From positions 744,001-808,000 of the forward strand of contig NZ_JACVFB010000002.1 of NCBI RefSeq assembly GCF_014529945.1: a stretch of 64,000 nt of DNA, in the 5' to 3' direction. The notes under the pieces are model-generated. The model was not told the DNA's origin. It saw only the letters and a program-made list of their open reading frames with translations, and searched no databases. The position numbers were made by a program, and so were the translations under genes. The stretch comes from Chitinophaga varians (GTDB taxonomy: Bacteria; Bacteroidota; Bacteroidia; Chitinophagales; Chitinophagaceae). This document shows, one piece after another, positions 8,516-17,877 of the stretch (its first letter is position 1; each line of letters opens with the position of its first letter).

Positions 8516-10978
8516 TTAGAAGGGGTATCCGATGGCGATGTTGAGTATCAGATTTTTCTTTCGCCAGTCGGGATCTCCGAAATTAATTTTGTCAAAGACC
8601 CACCTTTCTTTGGGAGGAAGATAAGGTATGCGGAACGGCGTGGCGAGGTCGAAGCGCACCACGACGATAGAAGCGTCTATACGCAGACCGATACCTCCGC
8701 CTACGGCTATTTGCCGGTAGAAGGAATCCAGTTTGAACTGACTACCGGGTTTATCCGGCACCTGTTTTTGTAACCAGATATTACCTGCATCGATAAAGGC
8801 CGCAAAGTTGAATACGCTGGCGATGTGTATGCGTACTTCCGAGTTAAATTCCAGTTTGATATCACCGGCTTCATTGGCTAACAATGCGGCCGTGTCCTGT
8901 GCTTTGTTGTAGTACGACCCCGGTCCGAGCGTGCGTGCCCTGAACGCGCGGATACTACTGCTACCGCCGGTAAAGAATTGTTTTACGAAAGGTAGTGTCT
9001 GAGAGTTGCCATAAGGCAGGCCATAGCCGATAAAGAGGCGGTTCACCCACTGTTTCCCTCTACCGATCTGCCAGTAGTGGCGGCCTTCCAATGAAAAACG
9101 TTCGTATTGGGCGAACGGGTTTTTCAGGATGTTTTTGGTGCCGGAATCACTTTTAGGCACAATCAGGCCGGCGATATTACCGGATACATCAACGTTGCCG
9201 CTGAGGAAGAAGGTATGGATATGATTGGCCGTTTGGTTATTGAACGTAATCGTATAGTTGCCCCCGAGGATAAATTGTTTTTCGATAGAAGCCCGCTGGC
9301 TGGGATCATTTTTGAGAATACTGTCATATGCCGCGGTGGTTTTGGTGGGCAATACGTAGGTAACCGCTATCGGCGCAAAAGCATGGTTCAGATAAGCGGT
9401 TTTTTGCCAGAGGTATTGCAACTGCAGCGTATAGGCGTTCAGGTTGTACAGGCTTGAGCGGCTGTACAGCTCGTAGCTGGCGCTCATGCGGGTACGTGGT
9501 ACATAAGGCGTACGGATATTGAGCCGGAAAGGTGTGAGGAAGCGCGGGAATGTTACCGCCACTTCGGCACCGGCACTGTATGAATTGCCACCACCGGCAG
9601 AATTGTTACCGGTTTGCCATTCCATACCGCCATGCAGACCTATTTCCAGCGCCGTGGCTGAATGCAGCCAGTTACGGTTTTTAGCAGTGATACGGGCTTC
9701 CGAGCCGATAAAACCGTTGGACTTGGAGGTGCCGCGTAACTCTGTTTGCAGTGACCGCCGTTTGTAGGGGGTAAGATAGAATTTGGCATCGAGCCATCCG
9801 CTGTCGAGCGACACTTTGTTGTTCACCATGGCACGATAGGTACTGGCCAGCGTTGTATCGCGGCGATAGTTGCTATCCGCAACGGCGCCGCGTTGCACAA
9901 AGCGTGGTGTGGCGGTATCACGTACCGGCGTGGGCGTATTAGGACTGCCGCCGGTGATATTGTGCCGGGAAGTATCTCTGACCGGCCGGAAAGTGCCCTT
10001 CACGAACTTAAAGACCCCCAGATTGATCAGGCGTTGCAGCGTGATATTGTGGGAACTTAAGCGGTAGAGGCTATCGGGCCGCAGGAACACGGACCGCTCA
10101 AATACGATGGGTTTAAAGCGTTTGGAAGAGTCGATGATATACATGCCCTTGTAATACACCGGCGTACCCTGGGTGGACTGCGCTTCATTGTCCAGCGAGT
10201 AATCTGGGAAGAGGCTGATATCATGCATCCGGTAAGGCCGAAGCGCTACCAGTGGCGTGTTGTCCTTTATCTTCAGGAAAAGATCTACCGTACCGTTATT
10301 GGTGGTATCGGCCTGTACCAGCAGATAGTCGGGGGTGAAATAATAATAGCCCTGTTCTTTCAATGAAGCGTGTATCCGTTCCCGTTCGGCCTTGATAGAA
10401 TCAAGGGAATAAGGTTTTCCTACTATCAGGGAGCTTTTATGATATGTTTTAGTGACCGTACGTCCGATGGCGCTACTGTCTGTCAGATAGGTCACGCTTT
10501 TGATCGTGTAGCGGCGATTGGGCACGGCTTCATAACGGATAGACGCTTTTTTGCTGCCGGAATTTTTCACGGAAGAGGATACCTCCGCCTGGAAGTAGCC
10601 ATGATCTACGAGGTAGCCTTCGAGGACCTTACCCGTGTAATCGGGCTTGGCCTGGCTCAGCAGTACCGGTGGCTCTCCCCATTTTTTACGCAGGAGGTAA
10701 TTGAGTCCTTTGCCTTTGGGTTCGTGGCCCATATTGTATAACCAAAGTTTAATGGGCATACCAAGGAATTTCCGGTTGGTATTAGGCCGTATTCTTTTTT
10801 TCAGTCCGTCGCTGATGGTACTGTAATCTTTGGGCTGTTTACCTTTCCATGCCACTGTACTGCCGGTATAAAGGCGATCGCCTTCGGGCACGGTCCGGGT
10901 AGTGCTGCAGGAGCTGATAGCCAGGAATCCCAGGCATAAAATAATACAACAGATGATATAGCTATTTCCCTTCTGCAT
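8516..10978 (-). CDS. tamL: TamL-like BamA/TamA-family outer membrane lipoprotein
   Basis: An 820-residue member of the Omp85 superfamily that would partner TamB in building the outer membrane. The N-terminus is a lipoprotein signal (CCIILCLGFLAIS then SC), which is why Bacteroidota versions are called TamL. POTRA-like repeats occupy roughly 30-420, with a proline/threonine-rich insertion near 325-360. A C-terminal 16-strand barrel follows, with GGSSSIRAFRARTLGPG as the Omp85 signature loop and a final aromatic residue (IAIGYPF). The start ATG at 10978 shares one base with the TAA of tamB (TAATG), which implies translational coupling. The pairing with tamB supports the name; direct evidence of function is not visible here. 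Confidence 0.9.
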   Translation of the reverse strand: MQKGNSYIICCIILCLGFLAISSCSTTRTVPEGDRLYTGSTVAWKGKQPKDYSTISDGLKKRIRPNTNRKFLGMPIKLWLYNMGHEPKGKGLNYLLRKKWGEPPVLLSQAKPDYTGKVLEGYLVDHGYFQAEVSSSVKNSGSKKASIRYEAVPNRRYTIKSVTYLTDSSAIGRTVTKTYHKSSLIVGKPYSLDSIKAERERIHASLKEQGYYYFTPDYLLVQADTTNNGTVDLFLKIKDNTPLVALRPYRMHDISLFPDYSLDNEAQSTQGTPVYYKGMYIIDSSKRFKPIVFERSVFLRPDSLYRLSSHNITLQRLINLGVFKFVKGTFRPVRDTSRHNITGGSPNTPTPVRDTATPRFVQRGAVADSNYRRDTTLASTYRAMVNNKVSLDSGWLDAKFYLTPYKRRSLQTELRGTSKSNGFIGSEARITAKNRNWLHSATALEIGLHGGMEWQTGNNSAGGGNSYSAGAEVAVTFPRFLTPFRLNIRTPYVPRTRMSASYELYSRSSLYNLNAYTLQLQYLWQKTAYLNHAFAPIAVTYVLPTKTTAAYDSILKNDPSQRASIEKQFILGGNYTITFNNQTANHIHTFFLSGNVDVSGNIAGLIVPKSDSGTKNILKNPFAQYERFSLEGRHYWQIGRGKQWVNRLFIGYGLPYGNSQTLPFVKQFFTGGSSSIRAFRARTLGPGSYYNKAQDTAALLANEAGDIKLEFNSEVRIHIASVFNFAAFIDAGNIWLQKQVPDKPGSQFKLDSFYRQIAVGGGIGLRIDASIVVVRFDLATPFRIPYLPPKERWVFDKINFGDPDWRKKNLILNIAIGYPF

Positions 10979-13900
10979 TACTTATTCTTATTTGATTCAT
11001 TTTGCGTGGCCTGCTTCTTTGCTTTTTTATCGCGCAGGCGTTGTGCTTTGGACTCTTTTTTAGACCGCTGAAGTATCTCTCTGAATTCGTCGTAATCCAT
11101 GACCAGCATGAAGGCCACCCCTGTTTCTGTGAATTGCCCCTGAATAACGGTCTGGTTGTCATTACGCTGGTATACCCTGAGGCGGTATCTGCCATCGCGG
11201 CTTAGTTTATATTCAACGGAGATATCTCCCACCAGGGAGCTGGCGTTTTGCGTGCTGCCGGTCAGCATGATGTTGGAACCAACGGAAACGGTTAAACGAT
11301 CATTAAACAGTTTTTTGGAAGCGCCAATATTGAGATTGGTCGTTTCCTGGGCGGAACCGGTGGAATAGTCTTCTCTGCTTTGCAGATCGAAGTTGAGGTC
11401 CACCCCTTTGATGAGATTACCGGCGAGGTTGTTCAGCTGTTGGGAAAGGATCTTACTCACACTATTGCGGGCTGCCTGTCCCACGGCGTTACCGCCGGCA
11501 TCCAGTGTGGACATGGGATCGTCGGGGATGAAGGTATTCAGTACCAGGAGGCCCATCACCTGCTTGTTCAGCTCAGAAGGTACCTGATTGATTTGTTTGA
11601 TGCGGTTGTAGGGCATGCCGTTGAAAGCATTTCTTTCCCTTTCCGGCATGTCCAGCTGGAAGCTGATGTCTGGCTTCAGCAGACTACCTTTTATCTTAAG
11701 GTACACTTCAAACGGAATACGTTGTTTGTAGGTATTTCGCTGATCTGCGCTCATACCGCCCAGCTGGTCCTGCAACAGGTCGATAGCGGGCGCGTTAACG
11801 GTATATTTTGCGGTGATATCGAGATCGGCGGCCATGGCATCGCCATTGAAGGAAATGAAGCTGCCTTTCTGAATATCGAAAGAACGTTTGATCAGCTGAT
11901 TGAGCGACATCTCATATTTACCTTCCGATATTTCATAGCGGCCGGTAATGCTCATTTTGCTGCTGGGGTCCACTGTGGCGTTCAGGTTGGCGGTGCCTTT
12001 GGCCTGTACGTAGTCACCATTGGATTTATCAATAATGATTTTCAGTATCGATTCCGGTGTGATTTCAATGTTACCGGAGAAGAACAGGCCTTTGAGCCGC
12101 GGGTTGCTGTATTTAGCGCTGTCCTGTTTGGCCAGCAAAGCGCTATCGATCGGATGGTCACGGTCAATGAATTCCACCACGCCCTCTCTGTCGGCCAGTC
12201 CCGGCTCTTCCTGTGGCAGCATCACGGTAACGCTGGATTTATCGCGGAGTTTCACGTTAGCGTCTACACGGGGCAGATCGAGCGAGCCGCGAACGGTGAC
12301 TTTGCTGTCAATAAAGGCAGGCCCATAGATCCATTGATCCTGATTTTGTTGTTTGCCGAGCGCCATGAAGTTGTCGGCATTGATGGTCAGGTTGAAGCCA
12401 TATTTGGTGAAGTCTGTGGTATTGATTCGTCCGTTCACCACCATTTCATTGTTAAGGCTGTCGGCTACCACGAGGTTGTTGATCAGGATGCCTTTTTCAT
12501 CGATCACGATATCTTCATCAGGCAGGTGGAGGTTGCTGCCGATGAAGCTGATCACGCCGCCGGCATTATTGAAATGCATATTGCCTCTCACTTCGGGTTT
12601 GCTGGTGGTACCGGAGATATCGAATTTACCGGTAGCGTTGCCATACATATGTGTGACGTTGCCCATGGTGAAAGGTTCCAGCGAAGCCATCTGCAGATTG
12701 GCGATATCCACCTGTGCGTTGATGGTGCTGTCGTAGGTACCTGTTACCGTAACGTCGTTGTTATCGCCTTTCAGCGTGGCGTCCAGCTTGTAGGCGTTCG
12801 GGGAGATGTTATCTACCGTGGCATTGAGGGTACCGAGCGGCGCTGTTTTTACGGTGAGGCTGTCCACTTTCAGCTTCGCATGCACCAGCGGCTGTGTGTT
12901 CCAGTTACGCACCATGGCGTCCGCGTTAAGGAGGCCGTTGGCGAGTAAGGTATCTGTGGCGAGCATACCGGTGATAGTGGCCAGCTGGAAGTTGCTGACT
13001 TTCGCCTGAAGGGCCGGTATGCCGGAGGTATCCGCCAGCGTATTGACCTGTATGGACTGTTCGCCATACGACAGTTTGATATTCGCGGTATCGGGTGCGC
13101 CGTTTTTAATGCGGAAAATATTGTTTTCTGCGACGGTCCATGCCTGTTTATTCAGCAGCAGGTCTGGTTTAAGGACCAGCTGCATCACATTGTCCGGCAG
13201 GAAAGTAAAGATGCCGCCAAGGCGATATTTAGGCTTTCTTTTCGGGTCGTCCATCAACAGGCCGAAATCGACTACGCCGGTGTTGGCGTGGGCAGATAAT
13301 ACCGTATGGTAGAGCGGGAAAGAAGGATGTCTCATAGCCGCGATAGAGGCGTATGTCTGTAGTGATGTGTCTACAATACGGGCATATAAACGGAGGCTGT
13401 CTATCTGAATGGAGTCATAGTTGACTTTCGGCAGATTGGCTTTTACGAACAGCAGACTGCTGTCGCTATTGAGGCGGCCGGCGATGTCCACCGGCACTTC
13501 CATCCGGATGCCGGGCATGAGAGGCTCAAGCGTATGTGGCACCTGCAGGCTGGCAGCGAATTCGAGGTATTGTCCGGGAGGCACTACCACAATACGGCCG
13601 GAATCGGCAGGCAGCAGCGGTTTCATGATGATCTGGCTGAAGGCGTTGCCGATTTTGGTGTAGTCCATGCGGCCCTGTGCGGTAACAGGACCAAAAGGAC
13701 TTTTCAGGATAAGGTATTGCTGATCTGTATAGTGGGCAGTGAGGGCAAGGGTGTCCAGCGGGATAACCTGGTCCTGCATCTGCACCTGCCAGCCGGTGAG
13801 CAAAGCAGTACCTTCCAGCCGCTGCGGTTCCAGGCTACTGAAGTCTGCCTCTACATTGCCTTTGAGGGTCATTGGTTCATTGCGCCAGTGTGTGGCGAAC

Positions 13901-16047
13901 AAATCGGCCCGTGCAATTTCGATGTTGGCCTTCAGGCTTTGCAGTGCTGTATCGCTGAGTGATCCGCTGATAGCGAAGCGGGTATCGAGGCTGGTGTCGG
14001 CACTTTCGCCATTGGCCTCAAAAGCACCTTTGCGGATATTGGCGTTCACGTTCACATCGTGATACGTGTAGCGGTTGTAAGTGGCTTCGTTGAGGGTGAT
14101 AGCTGCCTGGGCAACCATCTGTTTCAGCGTGTAGCCTTGGCCGGTAGCGGTCAGGCGGCCGCTCATCCAGCCATAGGTAGTGTCATAGAGCATGATACCC
14201 GGATGCACGCGGAAATAGGGAATATTCACGTCATATGTACCACGGATGCTGTCGGTGATATTGGCCAGCTTTGCGTTAACGGTAGCATTGGCATAGTCGC
14301 TTTTCAGTTGCAGCTGTGCCAGCATATTTTTCATACCACCTTTAAACAGGCCGGTGATCAGCATATTCTCCGGTAATCTCGGTGTGTCGGGAAGTGTGCC
14401 GGCGGGCAGCCAGGAGCGCATGGCTTTATTGCCGGATTGGATATAAAGCTCTGGCAGGTTGGCGTTGAGCCGGTCCACATCGGTAGCGTGTTCTATCTGG
14501 CCATTGGCGGTCCTGATCAGATTACCCTGATGATCATTTACATACAACTGCTTAATATTTAACAGGGCAAGATTTCCTTTTAATATAGCCGACAGCGTTA
14601 GTTCTTTATTCCACAGCGGCGCAAAAGATTTGTTTTTGCGGGCATCGGGCACGAAGGGCAGCCATTCTGCGAGGGCTACCTGCACAGAGTCCAGGTTGGC
14701 GTCGATTCCCATCTGGTCCATATGGTCAGCAATACCGGACCAGGAAGGAACGGTAATGGCTATATGTTTTCGGAAAATGCTTTTGTTGGTTTGTACGAAG
14801 AAGTTCTGCAACTCCAGGCTTTTAGGTGTGAAGATCACGTCCATATTGGCTTTACGGAGGGTGAACCCTGACCAGTCACGGGTAGTGAGACTTTTCAGGC
14901 TGGCCTGAATGCTATCCGGCGTATAGCGGATATTGCTGATTTTGGCGTTGATGTTGGACAGGAAGAGATGGTTGTAGTCCGGATCAGGGCCTGCGGCTTT
15001 AGGGGCCGGACCACCGTTGTCATACCGCATGGCCAGTTTGTCGAGGTTGACCTGTGTGGCAAATACCTGCCAGGTATTGGGTGCCGCGTCCGGAGGTGCC
15101 GGCGTGGTATCTTTTCCTGGCACCATGCCCAATATACCAGTGGTACGGTGAATGGAAAGGTCACCAGCCTGTATGCGGGTAGAATCCTGGTCCAGGCTAC
15201 TGTTGCGCAGCACGAGGTCGCCGATTTTCCAACCGGTGGTAATACCGATGCCATCGCTGCTATAGAGGAAATTGCTTTCTTTGATGCGCAGCTGTTTGAG
15301 GAGGAGGTGAAGGCCCGGGCTGTTGGTATCTGCAGGTGGCGGCGGTGGAGCAGCGCCGTTACTGGTTGTCGGAATATATTGTTGACGGAAAAACCCTTTC
15401 AGCCCGATCAGTTCTATCCCTCTGAAAGCATAGATGCCATCATCGGGGATCAGGTCGTCAGGATCGGCATGCAGCGTGTCCCAGGTGGCAACAGCGTGCA
15501 TGCCACCGATCTGGTCATTAAAATTCAGTTTCACATGCCGGAGCGAAACATCTTTTATAAGGAACTGTATGGTGGTACCGGTAGCAGGTGCAATAGTATC
15601 TGTTTTGGGGCCCGGAGAGACGAAAGCATCTACCGCGAACTGAAAGTTGAAAGCACTATCTCCTTTATGCCGGTAAACATTTATCAGCAGGGTGTCCCAC
15701 TCCAGTTTATCGATCTGTAGTTCATTGTTGATAAAAGCCAGCAGGTTATAGCGAACCTTCAGGGAGCCTGAATACAGAAGGGCCTGACGGGAAGTATCGG
15801 CCACAAACACATTTCTCAGTTCGAGATATCTCCATCCTCTGGCCCGGAGGTAACCGATCTGTACTTTGGTTTTGAGTTTTTTCTGGAGATAGATTTCCCC
15901 CTGTTGACGCAGATAGTTCTGTACTCCGTCCAGCTGCAATAATAACACCGCCATCACGGGCAAAAGGAGCACCGCAACAATAATCCATAAAAGCCACCGC
16001 CACCAGGGGCGTCTGTGTTTAATTTCTGTTTCTGCTGGTTCTGTCAC
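10978..16047 (-). CDS. tamB: TamB-like translocation and assembly module protein
   Basis: A 1689-residue AsmA/TamB-type protein anchored in the inner membrane and spanning the periplasm as a long beta-helical groove that is thought to move phospholipid or assist outer-membrane protein assembly. A single N-terminal membrane helix is evident (WLLWIIVAVLLLPVMAVLLL, about 16-35), followed by repetitive beta-structure. The conserved TamB_C/DUF490 domain fills about the last 450 residues, ending in the DRLTVSVGSNIMLTGST and SVEYKLSRDGRYRLRVYQR barrel-like strands and a basic tail. It is first in a two-gene operon with tamL. A 271-base region of unclear content lies upstream, presumably with the promoter; no perfect -7 box was found there. 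Confidence 0.92.
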   Translation of the reverse strand: MTEPAETEIKHRRPWWRWLLWIIVAVLLLPVMAVLLLQLDGVQNYLRQQGEIYLQKKLKTKVQIGYLRARGWRYLELRNVFVADTSRQALLYSGSLKVRYNLLAFINNELQIDKLEWDTLLINVYRHKGDSAFNFQFAVDAFVSPGPKTDTIAPATGTTIQFLIKDVSLRHVKLNFNDQIGGMHAVATWDTLHADPDDLIPDDGIYAFRGIELIGLKGFFRQQYIPTTSNGAAPPPPPADTNSPGLHLLLKQLRIKESNFLYSSDGIGITTGWKIGDLVLRNSSLDQDSTRIQAGDLSIHRTTGILGMVPGKDTTPAPPDAAPNTWQVFATQVNLDKLAMRYDNGGPAPKAAGPDPDYNHLFLSNINAKISNIRYTPDSIQASLKSLTTRDWSGFTLRKANMDVIFTPKSLELQNFFVQTNKSIFRKHIAITVPSWSGIADHMDQMGIDANLDSVQVALAEWLPFVPDARKNKSFAPLWNKELTLSAILKGNLALLNIKQLYVNDHQGNLIRTANGQIEHATDVDRLNANLPELYIQSGNKAMRSWLPAGTLPDTPRLPENMLITGLFKGGMKNMLAQLQLKSDYANATVNAKLANITDSIRGTYDVNIPYFRVHPGIMLYDTTYGWMSGRLTATGQGYTLKQMVAQAAITLNEATYNRYTYHDVNVNANIRKGAFEANGESADTSLDTRFAISGSLSDTALQSLKANIEIARADLFATHWRNEPMTLKGNVEADFSSLEPQRLEGTALLTGWQVQMQDQVIPLDTLALTAHYTDQQYLILKSPFGPVTAQGRMDYTKIGNAFSQIIMKPLLPADSGRIVVVPPGQYLEFAASLQVPHTLEPLMPGIRMEVPVDIAGRLNSDSSLLFVKANLPKVNYDSIQIDSLRLYARIVDTSLQTYASIAAMRHPSFPLYHTVLSAHANTGVVDFGLLMDDPKRKPKYRLGGIFTFLPDNVMQLVLKPDLLLNKQAWTVAENNIFRIKNGAPDTANIKLSYGEQSIQVNTLADTSGIPALQAKVSNFQLATITGMLATDTLLANGLLNADAMVRNWNTQPLVHAKLKVDSLTVKTAPLGTLNATVDNISPNAYKLDATLKGDNNDVTVTGTYDSTINAQVDIANLQMASLEPFTMGNVTHMYGNATGKFDISGTTSKPEVRGNMHFNNAGGVISFIGSNLHLPDEDIVIDEKGILINNLVVADSLNNEMVVNGRINTTDFTKYGFNLTINADNFMALGKQQNQDQWIYGPAFIDSKVTVRGSLDLPRVDANVKLRDKSSVTVMLPQEEPGLADREGVVEFIDRDHPIDSALLAKQDSAKYSNPRLKGLFFSGNIEITPESILKIIIDKSNGDYVQAKGTANLNATVDPSSKMSITGRYEISEGKYEMSLNQLIKRSFDIQKGSFISFNGDAMAADLDITAKYTVNAPAIDLLQDQLGGMSADQRNTYKQRIPFEVYLKIKGSLLKPDISFQLDMPERERNAFNGMPYNRIKQINQVPSELNKQVMGLLVLNTFIPDDPMSTLDAGGNAVGQAARNSVSKILSQQLNNLAGNLIKGVDLNFDLQSREDYSTGSAQETTNLNIGASKKLFNDRLTVSVGSNIMLTGSTQNASSLVGDISVEYKLSRDGRYRLRVYQRNDNQTVIQGQFTETGVAFMLVMDYDEFREILQRSKKESKAQRLRDKKAKKQATQNESNKNK

Positions 16048-16318
16048 TATAATAGGTTGCTAGTAGTAATTTACTGAATAAAAACGCATAAGCGTTCCAA
16101 TGGTTTACTTTCGGCCAAAGACCCGGTGTTCCGCCCGCTTGCCCGGCGAAAAGCACAAAATCCATACCGCGGGTAATGGGGATAAACAGTACTGCAAGGA
16201 TACACTAAAATACGGGAACGGACATACTGAAAATTGTCGGGAATGCTGAAAACAGGCCTTTCCGGGCGGAATTCACGGGGGATATTTTGCCGGAAAATGT
16301 ACCGGCGGTCCGGGTAGA
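16048..16318. other. Intergenic region upstream of tamB
   Basis: This 271-base spacer sits between the stop of the 16319 gene and the tamB start; both genes are on the minus strand. It should hold the tamB promoter. I see no perfect -7 box, no strong terminator and no small gene I would support. Confidence 0.35.
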
Positions 16319-16948
16319 TTATTGCCCGCTTTGAGGTGGTTTGTTGCGCTCATTAAAGCGGGAAATATAATAGTCCAACTTATCTCTTTTGGATTTGTCG
16401 GTCCGGAATTCCTCCAGCAGCGCGGGATCTTGCGGCAGGATATATTTTTTGAGGTTGTAGAGTGACAGTTCGAGTATTTCGCCGGTGACGATGTTAATAA
16501 CTTTTTTAAGCCTGACAGGCGTATTCATGGCATTCACGGTCATATCGGCCGGATTATAGGCGCTGCGGGAAGGTTGCACGCCCTGTAGTTCGTAGGTGCA
16601 ATAATAGCCGGTGGCCTGTATCCGGTTAAGCCCGTTGTCTTTGATGTAGAGGGATGTGCCGTCACAAAACCCCCAATAATTTTTCACTTTGTGCTCCTGC
16701 CCTGCCGCATCGCGAAGCACCAGCTCGTTCCTGCTGGCGAGGAGATAGATCTGTGCCGCGGTGCTCCTGCTTTTGATCACCAGATCGCCGGATTCGGAGG
16801 GGCTGTTTTGTTGAAATTCCCGGAAAGATTTGTACAGGCCCTTGTTGAGCGTGGTAGCCTGCAGGATCAACGCGGAACCAGGATTGTCCTGTGCCGTGGC
16901 CATCAGGCAAAAGCAGATAAGTCCCCAGAGGCAGCACCATTGTTTCAT
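16319..16948 (-). CDS. Secreted protein of unknown function, shares a domain with the 24352 gene
   Basis: I do not recognise a named family. From ATG 16948 the product is 209 residues with a short export signal (MKQWCCLWGLICFCLMATAQ). The body (about 35-165) carries the pattern GxYxxFxEFxxNxP (GLYKSFREFQQNSP), then VKNYWGF, a LYI..GLNRI strand pair and VTGEILEL. The same pattern occurs in the C-terminal half of the protein encoded at 24352, so the two share an undescribed domain. A further upstream TTG is in frame but lies inside a perfect -7 box, so ATG 16948 is the start. That box is only 6 nt away, predicting a nearly leaderless mRNA. It is followed by tamB on the same strand after 271 bases. 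Confidence 0.75.
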   Translation of the reverse strand: MKQWCCLWGLICFCLMATAQDNPGSALILQATTLNKGLYKSFREFQQNSPSESGDLVIKSRSTAAQIYLLASRNELVLRDAAGQEHKVKNYWGFCDGTSLYIKDNGLNRIQATGYYCTYELQGVQPSRSAYNPADMTVNAMNTPVRLKKVINIVTGEILELSLYNLKKYILPQDPALLEEFRTDKSKRDKLDYYISRFNERNKPPQSGQ

Positions 16949-16954
16949 AGGACA

Positions 16955-16962
16955 CAAATGTA
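16955..16962 (-). promoter_or_regulatory. -7 box TACATTTG 6 nt before the ATG at 16948
   Basis: This is a perfect TAnnTTTG match on the minus strand. With only six bases to the ATG, transcription would begin at or within a few bases of the start codon. Confidence 0.6.
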
Positions 16963-17045
16963 TCCGGAATCAGGGGCCTGTTGCCGGGAAATAGCTGAAT
17001 GGGGGAATTGCTTCTGCTGATCTGTGATTTCTGTCTGTAAAGTTA

Positions 17046-17654
17046 TCAGGAGGCCAGGGGAACGATAATACCTTTTTCCTTCCAGGATTTCAGCATGTCA
17101 GCAGCAATCCGCCGGAAAATCTTTTCTGCGGCCAGATTGGTGCGACTTTGCAGGCGTGCTTCCCATATTTTGCTGTTTTGCGGATCGTTGTCATAGAAGC
17201 GTATTTCCATTACCTGGTCCGTCCATTCCGTAATAGGCACCTTTTTTACGTAAGAACCGGTATGGCCGGTTTTAGGATCAATATAATATACCTCTCTTTC
17301 AGGCGTGGTGGTCATGTTTTGTAAGGCTACCGGCTGAATGACAAGGTAACAATCCGGCTGATGTGTTTTTACGGCGGCATTAACTTTATCCGTTAACCGG
17401 GCGTCGTCGTCTCCTGCGTATTCCAACAGGCAGTTCACACCTTTCCTGTCCAGGTCTTTTTTCAGTTCATATTGCAGGTCCTGGATGTATTTGCGGGTGG
17501 ACATCGGGCCGCAAACGATCAGCAGCAGACTTTTGCGGGATTTGGCCTGAATATTTTCAACCGGTGTTTCGGTAAGCCGGTAATAGGCTTTTTGGGCGGC
17601 AACATGGAGCGATGACAATACAATACAGAGGATAACGAAGAATAATCTTTTCAT
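17046..17654 (-). CDS. Secreted protein of unknown function
   Basis: A 202-residue exported protein with a clear signal peptide (MKRLFFVILCIVLSSLHVAAQ). No family is recognised with confidence. The body starts with a hydrophobic strand KSLLLIVCGP, then a helix (YIQDLQYELKKDLDRKG), a second strand with PDCYLVIQPV, an aromatic strand and a long C-terminal helix (AAEKIFRRIAADMLKSW). That order loosely resembles the DUF4136-like lipoprotein encoded at 52232, which has matching spacing of strand, helix, KRKG turn and C-terminal helix, but identity is low and this is only an inference. It is downstream of gltBD on the same strand, separated by two hairpins, so probably its own unit. Confidence 0.7.
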   Translation of the reverse strand: MKRLFFVILCIVLSSLHVAAQKAYYRLTETPVENIQAKSRKSLLLIVCGPMSTRKYIQDLQYELKKDLDRKGVNCLLEYAGDDDARLTDKVNAAVKTHQPDCYLVIQPVALQNMTTTPEREVYYIDPKTGHTGSYVKKVPITEWTDQVMEIRFYDNDPQNSKIWEARLQSRTNLAAEKIFRRIAADMLKSWKEKGIIVPLAS

Positions 17655-17686
17655 GGGTATAAGTTGGTGCTGTGAATATAGCTATA

Positions 17687-17721
17687 ATACCCAAAATAAA
17701 AGGCCGGGTAAAAACCCGGCC
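17687..17721 (-). terminator. GC-rich hairpin with T-tract on minus strand
   Basis: A 7-bp perfect stem GGCCGGG / CCCGGCC (17702-17708 and 17715-17721) encloses a TAAAAA loop. On the minus strand it is followed by TTTTATTTT, a textbook terminator for transcripts coming from gltBD. Confidence 0.8.
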
Positions 17722-17766
17722 CGGCTGAAGGTTACAACAAAATCTAAACCTGCTTATGAGAAAAGC

Positions 17767-17877
17767 GTTAATAAATAGCTGCCAGCTTTTAGCCTTTAGC
17801 TGTTATCATATTTTTATGAACGTTGCCTTCAGCCTGTTTATGATAAACGACAGGCTAAAAGTGTACGCTATTATTAC
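17767..17877. repeat. Degenerate word-repeat inverted repeat H at the gltD stop
   Basis: The left arm (about 17767-17809) is made of 7-bp words AGCTGCC, AGCTTTT, AGCCTTT and AGCTGTT. The right arm (about 17840-17877) mirrors it imperfectly, with a 10-bp perfect core (CTTTTAGCCT / AGGCTAAAAG) and TATCAT / ATGATA at the loop end. The right arm runs over the gltD stop codon. Confidence 0.6.

Noticed and set aside
11380..12948. Long open frame (522 codons) on the strand opposite tamB
   Set aside because: It lies wholly inside tamB in the antisense direction, has no domain or signal I recognise, and its composition is what reverse reading of a GC-rich gene gives.
17767..17877. CRISPR array suggested by short repeated words in several intergenic regions
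   Set aside because: Words are 7-16 bp, directly abutting, arranged as inverted arms, and there are no spacers or cas genes.
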